Shown piece by piece: positions 1 to 6,205 of a DNA stretch of 7,252 nt (position 1 is the stretch's first letter; each line of letters begins with the position of its first letter). The notes beneath the pieces are model-generated. The model ran no database searches and was not told where the DNA came from. It saw nothing but the letters and a program-made list of their open reading frames with translations. The position numbers and the translations under genes are program-made. The DNA is from a bacterium (GTDB lineage: Bacteria > Actinomycetota > Acidimicrobiia > Spongiisociales > UBA11373): contig JABMPV010000412.1 in the NCBI GenBank assembly GCA_013202595.1, positions 1-7,252 of the forward strand. The letters are read 5' to 3'.

Positions 1-1
1 G

Positions 2-133
2 CCCTACAAGGAGGCCTGGGGTCCCATCGACGTGCCGATCCATCGAATTCGCAGGCCGGTGAGTGCCAGAGGTCGCCTCCTGTGGACGGCGCGAGGTTTG
101 CGCAACGCCGTCTCGAAGCGCTCCGACTCCTAG
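2..133 (+). CDS. C-terminal end of an unidentified protein (5' end outside window)
   Basis: A reading frame open from the left edge runs 43 codons to a TAG at 131-133. It is too short for a standard ORF search but reads like real protein: it begins PYKEAWGPIDVPIHRIRRPV and ends in a basic tail, WTARGLRNAVSKRSDS. Of its 43 codons, 34 end in G or C, against 26 of 43 in the +1 frame, and the third plus frame hits a stop near base 60. It converges on the phosphotransferase gene, and the CTAG at 130-133 supplies the stop codon of both. I do not recognise the family. The neighbouring deacetylase and phosphotransferase make a role in surface-polysaccharide synthesis possible, but that is inference only. 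The fragment is too short to exclude chance. Confidence 0.5.
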   Translation, partial: PYKEAWGPIDVPIHRIRRPVSARGRLLWTARGLRNAVSKRSDS

Positions 134-1170
134 CGCCGCTCCTCGAACAGACGCAGCGACTCGCCCTGGAGGCGCCGGCGAAGGACCAGCAGGCCCATGC
201 CGGCGGGTGACATCCGATCTGCCTGCGACCAGCGTTCCTCGACCTCCACCCAACGGCGGGCAAGGGCGATGCGGCGGGCGGCCACCCAGATCGCTCTGTC
301 GATGGCCCCGTACCCCGTCGTCAGCGCGTTCTCCCAGCGATCGATCGTCGATGCAGGTCGCAGGGCGCCCGGGCCCAGTGCACGCTCGCGGCCGGTTCGC
401 ACCTCGACCATGAGCTTCGCAGGATCGAACTCGGCGGGCGCCGTCTCGAGATTGGGATCGAGCACTGCAACCCGACCCTCACCAGTCACCAGCACATTGG
501 AGAGATTGAAGTCCCCGTGGATGCCGCCGATTCTCGAAAGATGCCCTTCGAGGAGCGCACCCGATCTCCGCACTTGAGCGAGCAGAGCGCCCCAACCTGG
601 CGGAGCGGGCCCGAGATCACTCATTCGCGCTTCCAGTGCGTGGACCTCCGCCGTCACATCTTCAGTCGGGAATGGCGCCGATTCCATCACACCGACTCCA
701 TCGTGGAACAGTCGAAGCCAGCGGCCCGTGCGGCGGAACACCTCCACGAGATCCGTCCCGTTCCTCTTCCGGGCGCCGACCAGCGTCCGGAGCGGGGCTG
801 CGTCGAGTACCTCTGCCACCAGGGTGTTGGCCGATTCGAGGTAGCCGACCGGCACCACAGAGGTGAGACCCGGGTCGCTCGCTTCCAAGACAGCCCGGTG
901 CACCGACACCAGAGTGGCGTACTCCTCCCTCGTCGCGTCTTGGGCCCCGGCATCCAATGCCTCGGCCAGTGACCCGATGCCCTCCCAGCGAGGCACCTTG
1001 GCCAACATCGGAACCGATCGATCACCCACATGAGCCGTGAAGGCCACCTGATACGACCAGTTGCGCAGTGACGTCGACACCGTGTCTGCGTCGATCGCGG
1101 CATCTCCATTCATCCACCCGGGGAGGGCCCGGGAAAGCGACTCGATCAGCGAGGCGACGACGTCGTTCAT
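130..1170 (-). CDS. APH-family phosphotransferase (aminoglycoside/choline kinase-like fold)
   Basis: The 346-residue protein has the protein-kinase-like fold of the APH family, which moves the ATP gamma-phosphate to a small-molecule hydroxyl. The catalytic Brenner loop is HGDFNLSNVLV at about 218-228 (base Asp220, metal-binding Asn225). The second metal-binding Asp is in LDPN (Asp238). AKVP (Lys58) and REEY (Glu82/83) are candidates for the ATP-binding Lys-Glu pair. There is no signal peptide or membrane segment, so it should be cytosolic. The ATG lies inside the stop of the upstream deacetylase gene (ATGA), which indicates one transcript and coupled translation. The length is normal for the family. 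The substrate cannot be read from the sequence. Next to a polysaccharide deacetylase, a sugar, lipid-linked glycan precursor or amino alcohol is more likely than an antibiotic. The family call is firm; the role is inferred. Confidence 0.85.
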   Translation of the reverse strand: MNDVVASLIESLSRALPGWMNGDAAIDADTVSTSLRNWSYQVAFTAHVGDRSVPMLAKVPRWEGIGSLAEALDAGAQDATREEYATLVSVHRAVLEASDPGLTSVVPVGYLESANTLVAEVLDAAPLRTLVGARKRNGTDLVEVFRRTGRWLRLFHDGVGVMESAPFPTEDVTAEVHALEARMSDLGPAPPGWGALLAQVRRSGALLEGHLSRIGGIHGDFNLSNVLVTGEGRVAVLDPNLETAPAEFDPAKLMVEVRTGRERALGPGALRPASTIDRWENALTTGYGAIDRAIWVAARRIALARRWVEVEERWSQADRMSPAGMGLLVLRRRLQGESLRLFEERR

Positions 1171-2228
1171 GCGCGCCCCGGCACTCCGAGCCGAACCCTT
1201 CTTCTCCTGACAGCGTCCGCGACTCGCGGGATCCCCTCGAGACGGGTTTCGAAGTCGGTCAGGCTGTGGCGACCGGCTACGTAGACCCTGCGGATCCGCA
1301 GAGGGTCGGCCGCTGCCTCGGTAGCTCGCGTCGGGCCCGCGCTCAATGTGAACGCGGCACCGATACCCGCGCCGGCGAGCGCACGAAACGCGACTTCGTC
1401 GTAATCCCCCGGCATACCATTGGGGTAGGCAAAAGCATCTACGGGACGGCCGACCTCTTCGGCCACCCGATCGACGGACCCGACGATCTCGGCCGTCGCA
1501 TCGTCCTGATCGAGCCTGGTCAGGACCGGATGGGTCATGGTGTGCGCCGCCGCGGTGAACCCTGCCGCCTCCATCTCCCGGACCTGATCCCAGGTCAGGA
1601 AGAGGCCATCGAAGGTCCCGGGAGCGGGATCGACCCCGAGGGCCTCCAGGGTCTCGTCGATGGCGGCCAGTTTGTCGGATTCCGGGAGCGTCTTGATCGC
1701 CTGGATCATCTGCTCGACCAGACGGTCTCGCTCATCGTCCGATGACCATTGCACGCTTCCGAGTGTCGGGATCTCGACATCGGTGACCGCGGCGTGATGG
1801 AACCCGTACGCCAATCGATCCCACCACGAAGCGTCGCCGGAGCCGATCAGACTCGTCGTCAGGAAGACGGTTGCCGGGAGACCCCGTTCACGCAGAGCCG
1901 GCAGTGCGAAGGTGGAGTTGTCGGCGTAGCCGTCGTCGAACGTGATCACAGCCGGGCGTTTCGGCAGGTCCGTAGTGCCCTTCAGCCACGCCACGAGGCG
2001 ATCCATCGCCACGACGTTGAACCGATCCGCTACCAGGTCCAATTGGGCAGGAAAGGCATCTGGCGTGGCACTCATGGTGCCGGAGTAGACATCGAACCCG
2101 GGAGCGTCGGCATCACCGATCCGGTGGTAGCAGAGCACGGTGAGACGACGCAGGCCCCAGGACGCCCCGACCACGCGAAGCGCACCCACCCGCCTGGCAC
2201 CCTCGATGACCGACGATTTCCATGACAT
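1167..2228 (-). CDS. Polysaccharide deacetylase (NodB homology domain, carbohydrate esterase family 4)
   Basis: CE4 enzymes are metal-dependent hydrolases that remove N- or O-acetyl groups from sugars such as GlcNAc in glycans or their precursors. Counting from the ATG at 2228 (353 residues), motif 1 is TFDDGYADN (about 96-104: catalytic base Asp98, metal Asp99). Motif 2 is HTMTH (metal ligands His229 and His233). Motif 3 is AYPNG near 267-271. An insert of roughly 80 residues between motifs 1 and 2 is common in exopolysaccharide-cluster members. There is no signal peptide or clear membrane helix, so a cytoplasmic or precursor-level substrate is plausible. An in-frame GTG at 2252 would add eight residues. 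Neither start has a good Shine-Dalgarno site. I chose the ATG because the extension contains codons that are rare in high-GC genomes (ATA, ACT). Its stop overlaps the start of the downstream phosphotransferase by four bases. Confidence 0.88.
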   Translation of the reverse strand: MSWKSSVIEGARRVGALRVVGASWGLRRLTVLCYHRIGDADAPGFDVYSGTMSATPDAFPAQLDLVADRFNVVAMDRLVAWLKGTTDLPKRPAVITFDDGYADNSTFALPALRERGLPATVFLTTSLIGSGDASWWDRLAYGFHHAAVTDVEIPTLGSVQWSSDDERDRLVEQMIQAIKTLPESDKLAAIDETLEALGVDPAPGTFDGLFLTWDQVREMEAAGFTAAAHTMTHPVLTRLDQDDATAEIVGSVDRVAEEVGRPVDAFAYPNGMPGDYDEVAFRALAGAGIGAAFTLSAGPTRATEAAADPLRIRRVYVAGRHSLTDFETRLEGIPRVADAVRRRRVRLGVPGRA

Positions 2229-2381
2229 GAAGTGAGTCGATGGTATCGCCACCGCCCCACCGGCCCCGGCTTTCCGCTCTCATCTCGCTACCGTCCCCAC
2301 TCAGGTGGTGCGCGCATTCGCCGCTCCGGAATCGTCCTGCGACCTACGCTCACCCCTCCTCACCCGATCGATGGAGCGACA
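2229..2381. promoter_or_regulatory. Divergent intergenic region between deacetylase and HhH-GPD genes
   Basis: About 150 bases separate two divergent starts, so promoters for both directions should lie here. I could not pick out a convincing -35/-10 pair on either strand. TACGCT at 2345-2350 is a possible -10 for the plus-strand gene but has no good -35 partner. A small inverted repeat, CCAC-TCAG-GTGG (2297-2308), is short enough to be chance. The calling of this region rests on gene orientation, not on recognised motifs. Confidence 0.4.
2372..2375 (+). promoter_or_regulatory. Shine-Dalgarno site that sets the HhH-GPD start
   Basis: GGAG lies six bases before the GTG at 2382. The frame is open further upstream to a GTG at 2232, but that extension is low-complexity, rich in Arg and Pro, and unlike the family. 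The site therefore supports the shorter 187-residue protein. Confidence 0.65.
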
Positions 2382-2945
2382 GTGCCAGCCAGCCTCCCCT
2401 GGACCGTAGATGAAGACGCCAACCGCCTGCTCGCCGACGAGCCACTCGCGCTCATCATCGGGATGCTGCTCGATCAGCAGTTCCCCATGGAGCGGGCATT
2501 CCTGTCGCCGCACCTGCTGAAGCAGCGGCTCGGCGGAACCCTCGATCCCGTAGCGATCTCAGAGATGGACGAGGAGGCACTCGAAGAAGTGTTCCGTGGT
2601 CCGCCTGCCCTGCATCGCTACCCCGCATCGATGGCGAAGCGGACCAGGGACCTCTGCACAGCCATCGTCGCCGACTATTCCGGAGACACGGCTCAGATCT
2701 GGACCGGGGCGGCCGGCGGAGCCGAACTCCTCAAGCGGCTCAAAGCGCTGCCGGGCTTCGGCGATGCGAAGGCCAAGGTGTTCGTCGGCATCATCGGCAA
2801 GCGCCTCGGCGCCGGACCCGACGGCTGGGAGGAGAAGGCAGCCGATTGGCCGTCGATCGCCGACATCGATTCGTTCGACGATGTCGCAGTCCTCCGTGAG
2901 CAGAAGCGCGCCATGAAGGCCAAGAAGAAGGCCGAGGGCGCATGA
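2382..2945 (+). CDS. HhH-GPD-type base-excision DNA repair protein (small, no Fe-S cluster)
   Basis: This 187-residue protein resembles the short actinobacterial HhH-GPD family, related to endonuclease III, MutY and AlkA, whose members flip out and excise damaged bases. The N-terminal part, LALIIGMLLDQQFPMERAF (about 22-40), matches the first helices of the fold. The helix-hairpin-helix is LKALPGFGDAKAKVF (about 120-134). Aligning that LPG-x-G by eye with E. coli endonuclease III puts Asp147 (in GPDGW) 18 residues after the lyase-lysine position, as for the catalytic Asp138 of EndoIII. The lyase-lysine position itself is Ala129, with Lys130 next to it. Only one cysteine (Cys92) is present, so the [4Fe-4S] cluster of EndoIII and MutY is absent. 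The C-terminus is a Lys/Ala tail (KRAMKAKKKAEG) that could contact DNA. Its stop overlaps the next gene by ATGA. The target lesion is unknown. Confidence 0.8.
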   Translation: MPASLPWTVDEDANRLLADEPLALIIGMLLDQQFPMERAFLSPHLLKQRLGGTLDPVAISEMDEEALEEVFRGPPALHRYPASMAKRTRDLCTAIVADYSGDTAQIWTGAAGGAELLKRLKALPGFGDAKAKVFVGIIGKRLGAGPDGWEEKAADWPSIADIDSFDDVAVLREQKRAMKAKKKAEGA

Positions 2946-3283
2946 GCTTCCTGGTCGAGGTGGTGGTGGACGTGATCGCCAAGACGGCTGTGTGGCTCGC
3001 CGTCGTCGCCGCCATCGCCGGTGGTATCGCATGGGTCCTCGTCGCCACGGCCAGAGCGGCACGCAATGAGGACCAGGACCTCCGCCGCGCCATCACCTTC
3101 GGGGTCATCGGTGCAATCGTCGGCGCATCGGTTGCCCATCGCTTCGGATGGCCCGATCCCCTCGATCTCTCCGTATGGGGCCGCCCACTGCATGTGGTCT
3201 GGCTGGCCGCCGGTGCAGCGATCGGAGCATCGGCTTCGGCCATCCCGGTCCCGGGTCGTCCGCCTTCTACAGCGAAAGGATGA
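2942..3283 (+). CDS. Small membrane protein, three predicted helices, function unknown
   Basis: The 113-residue protein has three hydrophobic segments: about 14-37 (AVWLAVVAAIAGGIAWVLVA within it), 50-65 (AITFGVIGAIVGASVA) and 82-101 (PLHVVWLAAGAAIGASASAI). A charged loop, RAARNEDQDLRRA, separates the first two. The second and third are rich in Gly and Ala, typical of tight helix packing. I recognise no catalytic motif or named family. The ATG overlaps the stop of the HhH-GPD gene (ATGA at 2942-2945), with a weak GAGGG upstream (2934-2938), so the two are probably co-translated. That does not show a shared function. The 3' end runs 17 bases into the convergent ABC ATPase gene. Confidence is high that it is a gene, because of the coupling and the coherent hydropathy, and low for any role. 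Confidence 0.7.
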   Translation: MSFLVEVVVDVIAKTAVWLAVVAAIAGGIAWVLVATARAARNEDQDLRRAITFGVIGAIVGASVAHRFGWPDPLDLSVWGRPLHVVWLAAGAAIGASASAIPVPGRPPSTAKG

Positions 3284-4034
3284 GCGGGCAGTCCTGATGG
3301 GGGTGGGCAACCACCGCGACAGGATGGGCATACACCTCGCTCAGCCTGTCGGCCTCGAAGACCTCCCCCGTCGCGCCGAGGGCGACCATCCGGCTCTTCG
3401 AGAGAAGGGCCACTCTGTGGGCGTATCTCGCCGCCAGGTTGAGATCGTGCAGTACTGCGACCACTCCGGCTCCCCTCTCGGCCAACTCGACCAGGATCGC
3501 CATGATCGACTCCTGGTGGCCGATGTCGAGCGCTGCGGTTGGCTCATCGAGCAGCACCACGGGCGTCTCCTGGGCGAGCACCCTGGCAAACGAGACCCGG
3601 GATCGCTCTCCGCTCGACAGAGTGGGAAACGATCGCGTCGCCAGGTGTGACGTGTCGGTATCGTCCATCGCAGTATGGGCCACCACGAGATCGTGTGCCG
3701 CCGTCGACTCCTCGTGGGCGAACCGGCCCATCAGGACCACCTCGAGAGCCGAGAATGCGAATTGGAGGACCGAGTCCTGGGCGAATGCCGCTCTCCGCCT
3801 TGCGATGTCCCGAACCTTCTGGCCCGCCATCGGCTCGCCGTCGAGCAGCACCTGGCCCGATGTGGGCTCCAACTCTCCGGCGAGCAACCGGAGGAGCGTG
3901 GACTTCCCGGCGCCATTTGGGCCGACGATCCCGAGGATCTCCCCGGGGCGAACGTCGAGATCGACGTCGGCGACCAGTTCGGCCTGATCGACCGTGTATC
4001 CGAGTCCCGATGCCGCCAGCAGAGATCGGGTCAT
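3267..4034 (-). CDS. Heme/iron-chelate ABC transporter ATP-binding protein (HmuV/FecE type)
   Basis: This is the 255-residue ATPase subunit of a type II (BtuCD-like) importer. It sits on the cytoplasmic side as a dimer and drives the permease by ATP hydrolysis. All ABC elements are present in order: Walker A GPNGAGKST (38-46), Q-loop Gln86 in FAQDS, signature LSSGE (139-143), Walker B VVLLDEPTAALD (159-170) with D-loop, and switch His196 in VLHDLNLAARY. The tail, with HPVAVVAHPHQDCPLIL, resembles the C-terminal strand of HmuV/FecE proteins. The ATG at 4034 is chosen over a GTG at 4076 because it overlaps the permease stop (ATGA) and has GGAGG six bases upstream (complement of 4041-4045). It is the last gene of the importer operon and ends 17 bases inside the convergent membrane-protein gene. 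The exact substrate cannot be told from this subunit. Confidence 0.9.
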   Translation of the reverse strand: MTRSLLAASGLGYTVDQAELVADVDLDVRPGEILGIVGPNGAGKSTLLRLLAGELEPTSGQVLLDGEPMAGQKVRDIARRRAAFAQDSVLQFAFSALEVVLMGRFAHEESTAAHDLVVAHTAMDDTDTSHLATRSFPTLSSGERSRVSFARVLAQETPVVLLDEPTAALDIGHQESIMAILVELAERGAGVVAVLHDLNLAARYAHRVALLSKSRMVALGATGEVFEADRLSEVYAHPVAVVAHPHQDCPLILSL

Positions 4035-5098
4035 CCCCAGCCTCCGTGCTCGCGGCGCGTCCGTCCGATCAGCCACAGGAACACGGGCCCGCCCACGACG
4101 GCCGTGATGACGCCAATCGGCACCTCGATGGGCGAGGCTACGGTCCGGGCCAGAAGATCCACGCCGACCACGAGAGCCGCACCGCCGATGGCCGACAGGG
4201 GAAGTACGGCGCGATGATCCGGGCCCACCAGCATCCTCACACCGTGCGGTATCAGCAGGCCCACGAACCCGATCACGCCTGCAGCGGCGACGGTCGCACC
4301 GACCACCAGAGTCCCGACGGCCATGACCTCGATCCTGAGACGTTCGACATCGACGCCCAGATGGTGCGCTTCACGATCGCCCAGGAGCACCACATTCAAC
4401 GCTCTCGCCCGGAGCGGCAGGAAGACCAATCCCACGGCCACCAGGACTGCTGTGATGCCGACTGTCCGCCACGTGGCCAGCGTGAGGCTCCCGAGGGCGT
4501 AGAACAGCGCGGAACCGAGTCGCTGATCGCGCGAGATGAAGGAGATGAAAGCCGCCCCGCCCCCGGCGACGGCGGCGACCGCAATGCCCGACAAGACCAG
4601 GGTCACCACCTCGGTCCTGCCCTGATTGCGAGCCACGGAGTAGACCACCGCTCCGGCGGCAAGGCCTCCGGCAAATGCTCCGAGCGGACCGGCGGCGCGC
4701 CCGATGGCCGCCTCGAGGAGCAGGATTCCGAGCACCGATCCGAAGGCGGCCCCGCTGGAGATGCCGATCAGTTGCGGGTCGGCGAGCGGATTGCGGAAGA
4801 TGCCCTGGAAGCCGACGCCTGCAACCGCCAGACCGGCTCCGACGAAGACACCGAGCAGGACCCTCGGCAGCCTGATGGACCACAGCACTGCGTCCTGCTG
4901 AGTGGTGAATCCGTCGCCTCCCAAACCGAGGTGGTCGCCGAGGATCCCCGCAACCGCCCTCGGTGGGATGTCGACCTCGCCGAGGCCGAGCGACACGATG
5001 ACCACGGCGAGGAGGGTGACCGACAGGAATCCGGCCAGCAGCCCGGGGCGCATCCGCCTCCGGCTACCGACAGCCGATCGCTCGCCGGACTGACTCAC
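4031..5098 (-). CDS. FecCD-family ABC transporter permease (heme/iron-chelate importer, HmuU type)
   Basis: The 355-residue integral membrane protein belongs to the FecCD/BtuC family, whose dimers form the channel for heme, siderophores or cobalamin. It has about ten hydrophobic segments, consistent with the family's ten helices, after a short basic N-terminus. Visible family blocks are WSIRLPRVLLGVFVGAGLA (73-91), FRNPLADPQLIGISSGAAFG (101-120), ALGSLT (201-206), GVIGFVGLLIPHGVRML (274-290, the region contacting the ATPase) and PIGVITAVVGGPVFLWL (327-343). The GTG start at 5098 overlaps the stop of the binding-protein gene (GTGA). No strong Shine-Dalgarno precedes it, so translation probably depends on coupling. 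Met16 is a possible later start. The stop overlaps the ATPase start by four bases. A single permease gene implies a homodimer. Confidence 0.92.
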   Translation of the reverse strand: MSQSGERSAVGSRRRMRPGLLAGFLSVTLLAVVIVSLGLGEVDIPPRAVAGILGDHLGLGGDGFTTQQDAVLWSIRLPRVLLGVFVGAGLAVAGVGFQGIFRNPLADPQLIGISSGAAFGSVLGILLLEAAIGRAAGPLGAFAGGLAAGAVVYSVARNQGRTEVVTLVLSGIAVAAVAGGGAAFISFISRDQRLGSALFYALGSLTLATWRTVGITAVLVAVGLVFLPLRARALNVVLLGDREAHHLGVDVERLRIEVMAVGTLVVGATVAAAGVIGFVGLLIPHGVRMLVGPDHRAVLPLSAIGGAALVVGVDLLARTVASPIEVPIGVITAVVGGPVFLWLIGRTRREHGGWG

Positions 5099-6075
5099 GG
5101 ACCCAGGTCCGGGTGGAGTTCGAGTGCGATCTCCCTCAGCAGAGCGCCGGTGCGCGGACCGAGACCGAGCAGGTAGAGATCTTCGAAGACCAGGATCCGC
5201 TGATTGATTCCGGCGGGTGTCTGGGCCACACCGGGCAGTTCGAGGAACGCTTCGATGCCGCCGATCGAGTTCAAGCCCCGCTCAGCGGTGATGATCACAT
5301 CGGGTTGACCTGCCGCCAACGCCTCTGGCGTCAACGCGAGCATGCCGTCCTCCCCTGCGGGCGGGGCGACATCGATCGCACCGACGGCGTCGGCCAAACC
5401 CTCTGCCACGGTGTTCTCGCCCAGCAGCAACAGCGTCTGAGCGCCGCTGGTCGCGTACAGCACGACAAGCCGCGGCCGATCCTCCAGGCCGGAGGTCAGC
5501 GCAAGGACTTCGGCGATCTCGGCGTCGACGCGGGCGGCGAGTTCCTCGCCGCGCTCGGGAATCCCCAGCACCTCGCCAACGGCTCTGATCTTCGCTCCGG
5601 GGGCATCGACGCCCTCGTACCTGGGCAGGATGATCACCGGGATGCCGGCGCCGCGCACCTGATCGATGACCTCGGGCGGAAAGGCATCGACGTCTCCCAG
5701 CACCACGGTGGGTTCCGTGGCGATGATCGGTTCGGGAAGCAGCACCCGCTCCACGCCGATCTTCGCCTTGGTGCGCATCACATCCCTCGGGTACACCGAC
5801 GACAGGTCGACTCCGACGAGATTGTCTGCCAGACCCAACTCGTAGACGATCTCACTGAATTCACCGCTGAGTGTGACGATCCTGCTCACGTCGGTGACGG
5901 TCGTCTCGACGCCGTCGGGTCCCGTATAGGTGAACGGGAGACCGGGAGCGTCGACGGTCGGAGTGGTGACGGCAGGGCCGGTGCCCCCGGAATCACCGTC
6001 GTCACCACAGGCTCCGACGAGCAGGGAGAGCGCCAGGAGAGCCGCTGCGAAGCGAGCGAGACGACCGTCTGCCAT
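5095..6075 (-). CDS. Lipoprotein substrate-binding protein of heme/iron-chelate ABC importer (HmuT-like)
   Basis: The 326-residue protein begins with a lipoprotein signal: basic LAR, a hydrophobic core, then lipobox LVGAC with Cys23. It should therefore be lipid-anchored outside the cytoplasmic membrane, followed by a flexible Asp/Gly/Thr/Pro linker. The TroA/FepB-like fold starts at SRIVTLSGEFSEIVYELGLA (64-83), followed by GVDLSSVYP (88-96). These two blocks are typical of heme-binding HmuT/ChuT proteins. The long helix joining the lobes is near 155-195, and the second lobe begins RLVVLYATSGA (202-212). By a from-memory comparison with Corynebacterium HmuT, the axial Tyr is kept (Tyr207), while the other ligand position is Val108 and the supporting Arg is Thr209. 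The ligand may thus not be heme. The ATG at 6075 has GGAG seven bases upstream. It is the first gene of a three-gene operon. Confidence 0.88.
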   Translation of the reverse strand: MADGRLARFAAALLALSLLVGACGDDGDSGGTGPAVTTPTVDAPGLPFTYTGPDGVETTVTDVSRIVTLSGEFSEIVYELGLADNLVGVDLSSVYPRDVMRTKAKIGVERVLLPEPIIATEPTVVLGDVDAFPPEVIDQVRGAGIPVIILPRYEGVDAPGAKIRAVGEVLGIPERGEELAARVDAEIAEVLALTSGLEDRPRLVVLYATSGAQTLLLLGENTVAEGLADAVGAIDVAPPAGEDGMLALTPEALAAGQPDVIITAERGLNSIGGIEAFLELPGVAQTPAGINQRILVFEDLYLLGLGPRTGALLREIALELHPDLGP

Positions 6076-6205
6076 AGAAAATCTCCAACGCCGGAAGCCG
6101 TGTACCGGACCACGCTATCGGCGGGGCTATCCGACGCGGAGTCGGTTCCTGGGAATTCGCCTCGTGACCGGCGCGTTCACACTCCTGAACCCCATGGAGG
6201 CACCA
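6076..6205. promoter_or_regulatory. Divergent intergenic region upstream of importer operon and CoA-binding gene
   Basis: These 130 bases separate two divergent starts and should carry both promoters. Visible elements are a direct repeat GCTATCG/GCTATCC (6114-6120 and 6126-6132), an inverted repeat CCGAC-N5-GTCGG (6131-6145), a short palindrome TTCC-TG-GGAA (6146-6155) and an inverted repeat GTTCA-N6-TGAAC (6175-6190). I see no sequence like an IdeR/DtxR box or a Fur box, and no convincing -35/-10 pair. Operator roles are inference. The importer's own Shine-Dalgarno site is the complement of 6083-6086. Confidence 0.45.
6196..6200 (+). promoter_or_regulatory. Shine-Dalgarno site of the CoA-binding gene
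   Basis: GGAGG lies five bases before the ATG at 6206. An in-frame ATG at 6194 overlaps this site, and the frame is open back to 5930, but the perfect ribosome-binding sequence supports 6206 as the true start. Confidence 0.75.

Noticed and set aside
2232..2381. Fifty-residue N-terminal extension of the HhH-GPD protein from a GTG at 2232
   Set aside because: The extension is Arg/Pro-rich without fold-like character, and a GGAG at good spacing precedes the GTG at 2382.
2559..3331. Minus-strand open frames opposite the HhH-GPD and membrane-protein genes
   Set aside because: They show shadow-type composition (Arg, Ser, Pro rich) and no motifs, and the plus-strand pair has ribosome-binding and overlap evidence.
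4035..4076. Fourteen-residue extension of the ABC ATPase from a GTG at 4076
   Set aside because: The ATG at 4034 has GGAGG at ideal spacing and overlaps the permease stop in the same way as the other operon junction.
3539..5176. A 545-codon open frame on the plus strand covering the ATPase and permease genes
   Set aside because: It is antisense to two genes with clear motifs. Its translation is dominated by Arg, Pro, Gly, Asp and His with no recognisable fold, as expected from the reverse frame of GC-rich coding DNA.
5930..6205. N-terminal extension of the CoA-binding protein
   Set aside because: The extension would run antisense through the start of the binding-protein gene. The GGAGG before the ATG at 6206 and the normal 130-residue length favour the short form.
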